Source: Paramarasmius palmivorus
Lineage: Eukaryota; Basidiomycota; Agaricomycetes; Agaricales; Marasmiaceae
Reading direction: 5' to 3'
NCBI GenBank assembly: GCA_037176845.1
Contig: JAYKXP010000166.1
Coordinates: forward strand, 1-64,000
Length of the DNA stretch: 64,000 bases
Shown: positions 33,799 to 44,886 of the stretch, in pieces
How the letters are laid out: each line of letters begins with the position of its first letter
Numbering within the stretch: the stretch's first letter is position 1
Position numbers and translations under genes: made by a program
Notes under the pieces: model-generated
The model's database searches: none
Seen by the model: only the letters and a program-made list of their open reading frames with translations
Told to the model about the DNA's origin: nothing

Positions 33799-36700
33799 GG
33801 CCAGCTGCAGTTGGTTGAATTAAGGTTCAGGACGTGTCATTAGATCTCAAAAGGTCCGAGATGATTCCCAAAATAGAAAGTGTGATGTGACACTACTTTG
33901 ACCACTCTACCTCGACCAAAAACATTCAGCAACCTCTTTTAGCACTCCCTTGCTTCACTTCACATTGATGAATGCATAACATGAAACCTATGAGGTACTA
34001 CAAGAGTTATGAACATATTTGAGTTGGAATGCCACCTCATAATCTGAATTATTGTCAACATAAATTTCAGTGAAACCATCAAAACAGAGAATTTGAATTT
34101 TGGTGCTTTATCTACATATCCCCCAGGCTTTAAAAACCTATCATACATATATCTATATGTCTAACATCACATCCAGTCATTTCCAAGGGATTCCCGTCTC
34201 AGGAGCAGACATGGTGGGGAAACGAGTCAAGGACCAGTGGATGACTGTAGTAAAGCAGCATGCAGCTCAGGCAGCTTGGAAAGCTCAGAGCCTGGGCTTG
34301 GGGTATGGATCTGGAAGAGTAGGGCTACGAGGTGGTAGGACGGTGGAGAGCTAACGTTTGGATAATTGATGAAGGTGGATATGCAGGTGTAGTAATGAAA
34401 TGTTCTTCCCAAGCTTGCTGGTATGACCAAAAGACTGGAACTGGGCCTCAGCTAGGTCTTGTTGCAGCTGAAAACAATGCTGTCAGAAATACACATTGAA
34501 AAAGTGGGATACAGGGAGCACTTACTAGTACACCAAAACCAACTCAGCCATTGATTCTACCATGTCCATTTTTGTATCCAAAACTCTATCGTCACCCCAT
34601 GCACCACTGTGAGTGCATTCACAACTTGGTGGAATGGTCAACACAATGCCCAATAGTTAGCGTGAGCAAGGGGAGCAGGTGTGATTGCATAGGCTGGATT
34701 CTCGGTTACAGTAACAGGGCCATAAACGGAGAAGTAGGCTGGGATCATCATGGAGATGTTCATTGCGTGGAGTCTTGAAAGGTGGGTGTGTGCATTGTGT
34801 AGTGCTTGGACTAGGATGCAGCCAAGCACAGGTCACAGACACATTGTAATGTGAGTGCAAGGAAGAAAAGGGTTATATAGGGCCCATGTTATGAGAGGAG
34901 AGAAACTGCAGCCTGGTCGAGATAGTTGAGGCTTTGTGAACAGGACTGTAACAGTTTGAGCTTGGAGTGATGGGGAATGGGGTCAACTTAGTGTCAGGGA
35001 GTGCATTTGGAACGGTGATAGCGACATTTTGGGACATTGAAGGGAAGGGATAAATCTTCAGAGGTATAGCTAGCATTTTTGTTCTGGATTTGCCTAGGAG
35101 AACAATGAGCAATGGTGAAAAGCATCAAAAGTAGTGTGCATACCAACAACCACGGCTTAGATGATTCTATATCTTGAGTGTATCTTGAATTCAAATTAGT
35201 CAAGTTACAGGAAGGTGTGTTAAATCCAAGAATGATATGCAGAAAACAGTTGAATGCACCTTTATAGGCCCACAGGAATGAAAGTGTTGAGCAAGGTGTG
35301 AAGCAAACACAAAGCGTTGCACAAACTGGAACATTCTATGGGCAGTGGGATGAGGCTGTGCTTTTTTCGTGGGAGAAATACCTGGATAGATGGCTTCACC
35401 TGCTCACCATAAAGAACAAATCTCATTAACATTCAAACTTGTAACCTGCTTTTCAGCTAGCACTGGGCCATAGGACATTGCATTGAGCCTACATGTAAGT
35501 CCTCCTTTATCTCCATAGTTACTTGCTCATTCCTTGCAGGCAATACCTCTCTCAGGGAATATTTCATCCTTGCCAACAATTTACAGGACCAAATTCACAA
35601 TATCGTTGCCATTGTTGACATGTTTTTGACTGTATACCAATGAGCTTAGGGTACAGTTTCTTGTTCGTGTCTTTTTCTAGTACTATATATAATTTTACTA
35701 TAGTATAAAATTGAAGGGCTAAGCCTCAGGCTTAACCACTCTGAAACTATTCAAGGAGCTGAACTGGCATTGTTAGACAGTTCTAAACCATGAGCCTTGC
35801 CGATGCTCAACAGTTAAGCCTAGCTGCACTGATGGCACCACTAGTTTACAGGTATTAAGAATGGCATTACATTCAAGCTGCTCAGTCCCAATGGGGCTAT
35901 CAAGACAGTGCTGCAGGGTGTTCTCAACTGCAAATATATCTTTCAGCTGAGTCTTCCAAAGAGCAAGTGGCCTGCAGACCCTGCAGATGTCCTCTGCACT
36001 GAAGTCAGCAAGCCCAACACCAACAATACAAACAAAAGAACCCATACCAACTTTCTTGACTTTTGCAACAACTTACAAAACAAAATTCAAGTTGTCACTA
36101 AGAACATGAGCAATGGACCTAGTACTTGGCATGACATCCAGTATGTCTTAAGTTGTGCTCTCAGTGTATTGAAGCTTAGCTAATCACTCTCTTTTCATAG
36201 CTCTAACCATGAACATCATCACAGCTACAGACATGATTATATTCTACCTGGTCACCTTGCTCAACTGTAGCTCTGCTATCAATGTCTGTTATCTGCAGAA
36301 CAGTCATGTCACATGTCAAGCAACTCTCACAGGCAGCAAGCCAATCATCAACAATCTGATACTCACTGCTTGTGATGTAGTCAGGAGCAGAGTGTACCAT
36401 TCTGTCATGGTCAGCAGGTGACCAATTGACCCTCTATTACCCTTTACTGAGAGAAAGAGAGCTGAATGATAAAGGGTTACTTGACAGTCTGGATGTAGTT
36501 TGTGTCACCTCCTGGCAAGTATATTGGGGCCTCAATGGCTGTCCCACTCTGAGATCAGTCTGATACACCACTCTTCTCTTGCAATGTACATACACTCTAG
36601 CCCTGGATATAAACAGAATTCTCTGACAGCAGCAGCCAGTTTTTTCCAGTCCACCTACAAACCCTGGTTCATCTTTGACTGCAACCTATCAGGATGAAAT

Positions 36701-37181
36701 TTTCATCAGCATCGTCAAGAACATTTGTGAGGTGATTTTCACCAAAGGCTCCCAACACAGGTTCACTGCCTACACCAGAGAGGGTCCCACAGAAATGTGG
36801 TGCAGTCCTATTTATACATTGCCAGCAAACTTTGTACCCTCACTTGCCATCATTAGTGTGACTTACAGAATTCTCACCAACCTGGCTGTGAGACTGGAAG
36901 AAAAGACTCACATGAGTAGCATTCAATCTTTTGGCAAAACTCTAACATTAACTCAGTTACTAATAGTATTCAATCTGGTTTGAGCCCACACATCTCTTCT
37001 TGGATAAAATCCTGACCCACTTGCACATAATCATGCTCCAGGACCCTGACAACAGTGGTGGCATATACAAGGAAGTCATTTCCAATCTTCAGAACATAGG
37101 AATGACAACAAAGCTAAGTAGGTCCCATTCAGATCTCTGATTGTCACTTTTGGTTTGACAAACATTTCTTTAGCTGTACAG
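33799..37181. other. Gene-poor stretch with weak coding fragments
   Basis: A possible minus-strand two-exon remnant lies at about 35203-34873 (intron GTATGC...TCCTAG within it; second part KSRTKMLAIPLKIYPFPSMS). Plus-strand fragments occur at 35870-36180 (LQGVLNCKYIFQLSLPKSKW) and at 36675-36983 (YQDEIFISIVKNICEVIFTK). The last recalls the DUF6532 family only faintly. None has intact reading frames or certain homology. Confidence 0.3.
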
Positions 37182-38634
37182 GATATCTGCCATCTCATTT
37201 GCTTCCTCCTCAGTTTGTAGACTCTGTGCTTTTGAAAGTGCAAGACTTGGGGTCATTGGTGTAGTGACTGTTTTGCATTCTGACATGCCAAACTTTTTAG
37301 CTTGTTGATGACATATTGGTGTTGGCTGAGATACAGCCTATGCTCTGCTCTGTTTCTTGTCACTTCAATTCCTAGCAAGTATGATGTTGCCCCCAAGTCT
37401 CACAGCTTGAAATGAGTAGCCAACTCTGCCACCATTCCATCTAATATGTCCTCTGACTTGGAAGCAAATGTGATATCATCCACAAACACTGGTACAATAA
37501 CTTTCACATCATCACACAGATAGATGTATACTGATGGGTCAGAGCATAGCTTCTTGAAGCCAGCACAAGTGAGCACACTACCCAGCTTCTCATCCCAAAG
37601 ACGTGGTGCTTGCTTTAACCCATACAGGGACTTGTTCAGCCTGCAGACTATTCTGGGACCTCCTTGCTTGAAACCTTCTGGTTGCTTCATGTAGATTTCT
37701 GTGTCTATATCACTGTTTATAAATGCATGTGATATGTCAACTGAGCATAGGTGCATGTCTTCTATTGCAGCAAGGGCCAACACAATTCTGAGTGTGTTCT
37801 GTCGCATGGTAGAGGCAAAGGTCTCAGAATAGTCAAATCCATGTAGGTGCATGTCTTCTATTGCAGCAAGGGCCAACACAATCCTTAGTGTGTCTGTATT
37901 CCATTTATAATTATCAGAGATTGAACCCATTTCAGAATCAGTAAAAGCACTTGCACTGCCAGCACTTTCAACAACTTTTATCTCTGCCTCTGCCTTGTTT
38001 GCCTTGTTCTCTCCCTGCTTCCTCAACTCTGGACATTCATACTAACAGTGATGACAGACCCCTGGTTTCTTCCTTGGCCCATTGCCATTTCCCCTTGAAC
38101 CATTAAACCCATTTCCCTTGAACCTGCTGCTGCCCCAAGCCTTTATAACTGCATTGGCTCTGTTGACCTGCTCCATCTGGCACTGTCTGTTTTGTTCATC
38201 TGCTCTGAACTTTGTCTAGGCTAGGCTTCAACAACAAGTTGGATGACAGATTGGAGTATTCTGCTGGCAATGCACGTATAAGTGCCATTGCTTGTAGTTC
38301 ATTGTCCAACTTGTCTATAGGCATTGAAACAAGCACCAGGCTTCTTGGATACATGAGCATCTTCCAGTGCTTTCCACATCTTTACAGCATTCTGAATATC
38401 CCTGATGTGTACTTTTTGGTCTTGATCCACTAAGAGGTAGATCTCTCCAGCAGCTTGCTCCTTCTTTGTCTCCCACTTCTCTGCCATCTCCTTGTCTTCT
38501 GGTTTTGTTTCTCTACCAGATACCAATCCCCACAGTTTACAACACATTAACCATGCAGTTGTATCACCTCTCCAGCCAGCATAGTTGTTGTTGTTCAAGG
38601 GTGTAATCCTTGGTGTACTTGTTGATTCTTACAT
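37182..38634 (-). pseudogene. Copia-1 copy: Gag and reverse transcriptase fragments
   Basis: Read on the minus strand, this follows the intact Copia-1 polyprotein from its start (38634, where the second codon has become TAA) through Gag and the zinc-knuckle region to NYKWNTDT, just before the protease motif. It then jumps to the reverse transcriptase. The junction holds a duplication: TLRIVLALAAIEDMHL appears twice, on either side of a FDYSETFASTMRQN piece. Reverse transcriptase then runs with FVDD intact until the sequence is cut at 37182, before RNase H. Integrase and the 3' LTR are missing. There are also single-base frameshifts in Gag. Confidence 0.85.
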
Positions 38635-38837
38635 TGTAAATGTCAGTGTTTTGATTGTTGTATAAGCCCACAAGTGTGATGAATGCACAATAAACAATAT
38701 AACCAGTCAATGAATGAACTGGCACAATAGCACTTGACTTGTAACAAGTCAAATAGCAAAAACCCACAATAGTAACAAATTCAATTGTAATGAATCAACA
38801 GTTGTATGCACAGTTTAAAAGGCCAGGGCCCATAACC

Positions 38838-39206
38838 TGTTAGAATCTATATCAAAGTATTACCAGTTAAACTGATCAATAACAATGACTAGAACTCAAT
38901 GCAATTGACTGTGATCACTCAAAAGTATTGATAATAGTAACTTTTGTACTGAATTTGTGTTCCAAGTGTCAACTCTCTGTGACATGCAAGTAATTACTGT
39001 TTGTTTGTACCTATTGTGATGTGGTTCACTCAAGGCATGAAAGTACCAACCCCTAATGTGAAAACACATGTTTTCCATACCCCTACATGCCCATACACCA
39101 TAGGTAGTTCAATAAGTGGAGGAAAAGATAAATAAACATGAATGCAACATGAATGCAAGTGTATGTGCAGTATAAACAAGCATAATTAGAGTGCCAAAGT
39201 GGACTT
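38838..39206 (-). repeat. Copia-1 LTR, old copy, main part
   Basis: Aligns with bases 71-422 of the intact 422-bp LTR, in reverse. The PBS complement (GGGCCCATAACC) lies next to it at 38826-38837. It is the most diverged LTR copy here; its CG-rich block has lost every CpG. It stops at GGACTT (39206). Confidence 0.85.
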
Positions 39207-39806
39207 GCATAACAAGGATGCCTCAGCTGGGAATTGAACTCAAACAATAACATGAAGTGTGTATATAGCACTATAGTAGATAGTTAGTGGAAAAAAAAAC
39301 CTTTGTATTGTTGATGATCATGGTTTGAGGTTAAGAGAGGCAGCATGAGAGAAGACTTGTGCTGCCTCTCAATGCTGGTCTGACCAGTAAAATCTAGTGC
39401 CTCATGGTTTCAGTTGACAATATTTAAAATTTCTACAACTAATGATAATTCTCTCTAGGACTGGGATTGGGGAGGATTGGAGTATGAGGCTGGGCAGGTG
39501 GGAAAAAAGATGTATTGAGCATTCAAGGGGTGTGATCATACACTTGTATTTTTTTATGGCTCTTACTCTTTCCTTTATAAACTCAGGTACCCAGATACTC
39601 CTCACCTGGACATGAAGAACTCAACATCATGGTGCTGCACCAATCCTCTATTGAGAGTTAGCTCTGGGGTCTGAATCTTTACATAGTGCCAACAGCCACC
39701 TTTCATCATACCAATAGTAGATCTACTTTAGGATCATTATGAGCATCTAGTTATCTTTTTTTATTGAGCAAAGCAGTTTCCACATGGCAGTTCCTGAGTG
39801 ACTGGG
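39207..39806. other. Inverted segment interrupting the old LTR
   Basis: With 39807-39875 this forms a block of about 670 bases that has been flipped relative to its surroundings (see the LTR piece at 39807). It holds a B-box-like AGTTCAATTCC on the minus strand near 39235 and a hairpin module at 39334-39370. No gene. Confidence 0.6.
39334..39370. repeat. Hairpin module, copy 1
   Basis: AGAGAGGCAGCA and TGCTGCCTCTC form a perfect stem of about 11 bp around a 14-base loop. The surrounding roughly 85 bases recur at 41850-41935 and, more diverged, at 41341-41425. Confidence 0.65.
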
Positions 39807-39875
39807 TGTTGAATGAAGTGATGAAGTTTATGCAACACTTCTTCAACACTAAGTCCAACAAAATATACAAAGTCT
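39807..39875 (+). repeat. Copia-1 LTR, first 69 bases of the old copy
   Basis: TGTTGAATGAAGTGATGAAG... to CAAAGTCT matches LTR bases 1-69, exactly the part missing from the copy ending at 39206, but in the opposite orientation. Flipping 39207-39875 restores one complete minus-strand LTR. Confidence 0.8.
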
Positions 39876-42639
39876 CCATGTGGCTTGTGGTTCTGGTCTG
39901 GTACCTAGGTTATGGTGATGTAGCAATCCTCAGCAATGGAAGTCTTTGCACCCATTTTTTAAGCAGCACTTAGCTATCAGAAATCATGGTCGTGCTCTTG
40001 CATTTTCAGGTCCCAAGCTCTCAACTATTTAGCAGTGTTCAATGAACAAAATTTGTAAATTGGTATAAATAAGCTCTACAGAGGACTGAAACCTATCTTC
40101 AGTGTTGAGGAGGTCATCATGGCATTTGAGAAGCTATATAAGCAAGTGTACCTTATTAGCAGAACAAGTAAAATAAGTAAACTTATTCCATGCTTGCTTC
40201 CCTTGTACTCGTAACTTTGGTTTCATGAATTAGAGTAGCCTAAGGTAATATTTTGGCGGTAATTTTCTAGAAATGAGAAGCCCTGTACCTTGAACACAAC
40301 TGTAGCCACACCATTAAATGAAACCTGTCAGTGTTTGTTGATGTGACCCAAGGCAGGGGGTGATGATGCTCATTTTCAATGGTGATAGTGGTGAACATCG
40401 TGTGGTGAATGTATGCAGAAGATGGCTCTGGCATTGGTGAAGCCCTAGAAGCAATGAAATAGTCAGCAGAAGAAAGAAAAAAAATGAAGTGTTGGATTCA
40501 TACCTTAAAACCTCCATAAGTTCATTTTTCTAGCTCTGCCTGCATGCTCTCTGACATGTTATTGCAGGTAAAGTAGTCTGAAGGGAAGTATCAGCTGTAA
40601 CATATCAAAGAAGCATACCTGTGATGGTGAAGACCAGAGTTGATGTGATAGAAAGTCACATTGTTCAAGGGTAATGGAAAGAACACAGACTCTTTGTTCA
40701 TGGGACTAATATTTTTGGTTATGCTGAACACAATTATGATGTCAGCAGAAACACTAGACATCATTGTCATGGACTGCCAGCATATCAATACCACCTTCTC
40801 CCTTCAACTGGAATCTGGAGGCCTCACAATAGCCTCTGGTACAACAGGAGCAATGAAGTCACCACTCTGTGTGCCCAGAGGCTAAAGAGGAGCTAGAAGA
40901 TTGGTTTCTCGGGGTGTGATAAAGGGTATGAGGTGGAGATCTGAGTGGTAGTCATATTGAAGTGAAGAGAACAGTCATGTGCTGCCTGAATCTTCTGTCC
41001 GCCATATTCCAGCCCAGAAAAGTTGATTTGACTTGTATCTGTGGTGTTGTCAGTCAGGGCCAAGGTAGGCAGTTTGGATGCTGGATGCTGTTCAATGCCG
41101 TGCATGCTTGTAGTTGGAAATCAGTGGCAAAAATGAATGTGATCTAGGGAGCAACAAAATAAGCAAGATATTTCCTGTAGAATAAAGATTGAAGATAAGC
41201 AAAGGCCAAAGAAAAAGTTGACTGGGCACACACCTTGTTTCTCTACCTCAACTATTCTACTTCCTTCCCTGAAGTTCATTCACACCCTAAACCTCCTCAA
41301 TAGTCCGTGAAATGTCCCTGTATGCACAAACATTGTGTCAACAATGGTGGTGATAAGAGGTTAAGTTAAGAGTGTTGGCATGAGAAAGCTCTGACACTGC
41401 CTCTCTTTGCCAGTCTGACTGCCAATGTGCTTTGTGGATAGTGTATACAGCATCTGTAACAAGAATCTTGATTTGACTTGTGTTTGTCATTATGGGGCCA
41501 GTCATTGGGGTGCAGAGTGAAGGTTGCATCTTTGATATTGTCCATGCAGTAGTGTGTGTTTAATGGCCTTTAAGATTGTTGGGTGGTCTTCTAACAGGAA
41601 ATCAGCAGTGACAGCAAGCACAGGTAAAGATGAAACAAATGAAATATAACCTGTTAAACAAAAATAAAAGATGAGATAATGCCAGAAAAAAGGTCAATGG
41701 GTACACACCTTATACCCTCTACCTTTCTCATTCTCCCTTTGTCCCCAACTTTCTTTCCTCCTCCTATTCCCATTACATAGCCCTTTAGCTACAAGTTAGA
41801 AGTTACTGATAAAGAAGAAAAGGAAACTGTACCTTTGCGTCATCATCATTGATGATGATGGTGGTCAGAGATCAAGAGAGGCAGTATGAGAAAAGGCTCA
41901 TGCTGCCTCTCAATGCCAGTCTGACCAGCAAAGCCAAGTCCCATCCCTTTGTCTTGGACAAAAGGACATGACTTGGGTACTCAGGATAAGTGTAAATGTA
42001 AAGCTACACTTATCATAACTCTATTACTAACATATGCTATCTAGGTTTTCTAATGAAAGGTTACAAAGTTGTTCAAGAGGTGTGGAGTATTGGATGGGGT
42101 TTTGTGGATCTTCAACAGTGAATCAGATGTGGCAAATATGATGAGGAGGAGGTATTTGCATCAAGGAAGTCCTAAAAGGGGGAGAAAACATAAGTAAGTA
42201 TTTTTGAAATAGAGAACCTGGATACATGCTTTGTGTTCAGTGTGATTCTCTTACATTAGCCTTTTCCTCATTCTCATTCCTTTGTTGTACCATATGAAGT
42301 ATTCTAGAATACAGATTTCAGTATTATCTCTCATTTTTAGAGAAAAAAAAACATACCTTTGAGGTAGCCACCAGCAATAGTGGCAAGTGTCAATGTGACA
42401 CAAGGTCAGTGGCAAATGAAGACCCCAGACACCAAATCTGGATAGCCTTGATGTTGTTTGTTGAGCATAGGCTGTGGTGTGTTGATTTTCAGTTGTTTGA
42501 GTAACAGCAGCAGTTCTTGATGAATCTCCAAGGAGCTGGTTGTTGGTGAGTGGTGGGGTGTATGAGATGTTGGAGTAAAAAAAGAAAAGATAAGGTATAT
42601 CCTGTAATAAAGAAAACACAAGAAAAAAACAAAAACAAC
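39876..42639. other. Degenerate repeat-module region
   Basis: Minus-strand fragments share a pattern (for example FAGQTGIERQH followed by LPLLISDHHHH near 41930-41850; a relative near 39400-39310). Intron-like boundaries are visible, but no intact reading frame. It is possibly an old gene with internally repeated exons, or repeated insertions of a small element. Confidence 0.3.
41874..41910. repeat. Hairpin module, copy 2
   Basis: AGAGAGGCAGTATGAG... with CTCATGCTGCCTCTC: the same hairpin as at 39334-39370 with a few substitutions. Confidence 0.65.
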
Positions 42640-44187
42640 AATTGATCTCCATTATGTTGGTGTCACATCTCCTAGTGGGAATAAATACTGGATCACATTC
42701 ATTGATGATCATTCAAGGTTCAGAGCTGTTGTTCTTCCTTTGAAGTGAAAAAGCAATGCATTCCAAGCATTTAAACAGTTCAACGCATGGGCTGAGAACT
42801 TGTTGGAGTGCAAAATCAAGGTGTTCAGATGTGACAAGGGCAGTGAATACATGTCAAAGGAGTTTCTGGGATTTCTAGAGCAATGTGGAATTGAAACCCA
42901 ATATACAGTCAGAAACCAGCCCCAACAGAATGGAGTTGCAGAGCGTGCAAATGGAATCATGGATGAAAGGATCACTGCAATGCTGAAAGAGTCTGGTCTT
43001 CCAAAGATGTTTTGGGCTGAATGCCTGGCTGCGCTTGTTCATGTGTGGAATTGTACCCCTACATCTGCTGTACCACATGCAACTCCATATGAAGTGTGGT
43101 ACAAGAAAAAGCCAAGAGTGGATCACCTGAGGGTATGGGGATGTGTTGCCTATGTGCTAGTGCAAAAGGATAAAAGGGCACATCTGGGGTTACACATGGA
43201 AAAGTGCATCTTCATTGGAGAAGGTGGTGATCAGTGAAAGAGCAGAGTTTGATGAACATTACACATATAGAACAGCTGTGAAGTTGCCCTCAGTTCAAAC
43301 TCATTCACAGTCTACACCATCTTCTACATCACCATCTACATCAGTACCAGTCTTGCCAGACATGGATCAGAATGACAGCTCAAGTGATGATGGAAATACT
43401 GTACCAGTTCCACCTATTCAACCACTAGCAGAAGAACAGAACTTGGAAGATGCACCCCAGGAACACATCCCTGACCAGCAAAATGATGATAGAAGAGCTC
43501 GGGAGAATAGAGAGGAGGAGAATCACCAAGAAGGGAATCAGGAAGAGGAAGAGATCCACCTTGAGCCTCCAGCAGATGAGAGACCAATTGCTGAAAGAAG
43601 AACTTGTTGAATGAAGTGATGAAGTTGATGAAACACTTCTTCAACACTGAGTCCAACAAAATATACAAAGTCTGCTTTGGCACTCTAATTATGCTTGTTC
43701 TACTGCACATACACTTGCATTCATGTTTATTTATCTTTTACTTTACTTATTGAACCTACCTATGGCGTATGGGCATGTAGGAGTATGTAAAACGCGTATT
43801 TTCGCATTAGTGAACAGTGTTTTAACGCCTCGAGCGATCTGCGTCACAATAGGTACAAACAAACAGTAATTACTTACATGTCACAGAGAGTTGACACTTG
43901 GAACACATTTTCAATACAAAAGTTACTATTATCAACACTTTTGGGTGATCACAGTCAATTGCATTGAGTTCTAGTCATTGTTATTGATCAGTTATAACTG
44001 GTAATACTTTGATATAGATTCTAACAGAACTCAGAGAAACAGACAACCTCCTGGTGAATGGTGGAAATTTCATAGACCAAAGCAAGCCATTAGAGATGAT
44101 ACTCCAGATGATGAGGAAGAGGAGAATGACTTTGATGAAGAGGCTAACAATGCCCTGGCTGAAGCTGAGCCAAGTACATATAAAGAG
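42640..44187 (+). pseudogene. Copia-1 fragment: integrase core and linker
   Basis: Matches 60011-61188 of the intact element: the integrase catalytic core with FRCDKGSEY and NGVAERANG, then the acidic Gln/Glu-rich linker. About 50 bases around FIGYPDGVKGWKFWNPE are deleted, causing a stop near 43235. A solo LTR (43605-44026) splits the linker. Beyond 44187 the sequence is unrelated. Gag, protease, reverse transcriptase and RNase H are absent. Confidence 0.85.
43605..44026 (+). mobile_element. Copia-1 solo LTR with GAACT duplication
   Basis: 422 bp, TGTTGAATG...GATTCTAACA, with the 5-bp duplication GAACT on both sides (43600-43604 and 44027-44031). The intact element reads GAAGAACTCAGAGAAA at the same place, which confirms the empty site. 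It retains nearly all CpGs of the young LTR. Confidence 0.9.
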
Positions 44188-44703
44188 TATCTTCTTCCTG
44201 GTACAAGAGAGATCCTGGAGATTTTGATTAAGAGAAACTCATTAGACAGTGTCAGGAGCTGGCAGAACAACAACACTGATTCCAATGAGTATTCACTCTT
44301 TAAGAATGGGACTGAAGGGTTTGAATAAATATCACCAAGCAGTAGGTGAAGAGCATGTTATATGTGGATTTCTGGACAGTCTACAAATCAAATGCAATAC
44401 TGACCGTTCATTCAGTTTGAAATTTGATAGGTCAAGACAAGATGAAGTATTGAACAAGGACACTATTGCACACGAAAAATAGAGGATGGTTTCATTGGTG
44501 GCGATATACAACAGTACAGGGCTGATGATTTTGACATCACAGGGAAGGGATAGGATATGCTCTGGGAGTAATTGATTCACCTAGATGAAGAAACGGTCAG
44601 ATTCTGGAGAAGTTATAAGGAAAGACAGATGCACCAGGACACTACAGGCTTACATCCATTGCCTCTGGATAGTAGCCCTGATACCATCTGTGTACCTTGC
44701 AAA
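44188..44703. other. Broken coding-like stretch, unidentified
   Basis: Plus-strand pieces such as GTREILEILIKRNSLDSVRS and DEETVRFWRSYKERQMHQDT occur in different frames with stops. This may be the end of another transposon gene. The PIF/Harbinger element is inserted at its right side, and the sequence resumes at 48276. Confidence 0.3.
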
Positions 44704-44706
44704 CCA

Positions 44707-44798
44707 AGGCGTGCCCAAAAATAAGCCGGTTGGTTGGTTGGTTGGTCGTGAAGGTTTCTGATGGTAGAAATTCCCTTATATAGTATTTATTTGTAAGC
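44707..44798 (+). repeat. PIF/Harbinger left terminal inverted repeat
   Basis: AGGCGTGCCC, then CCGGTTGG with GGTT repeats, then the TATA-like block at about 44775. It probably provides both transposase binding and the transposase-gene promoter. Confidence 0.8.
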
Positions 44799-44886
44799 AT
44801 CGTCTCAACGAGCTCGTTCAACGTTGCTCATCGATATCAAACATCTCAGCTTCGAACCTCAACTTGTTTCTCTATTCTAATCCCCA

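Noticed and set aside
36675..36983. A DUF6532 gene
   Set aside because: The resemblance is weak, only one short open stretch exists, and no flanking exons could be joined to it.
39180..39290. Functional tRNA gene
   Set aside because: Only a B-box-like AGTTCAATTCC is convincing on the minus strand; the other box-like match belongs to the LTR, and no cloverleaf forms.
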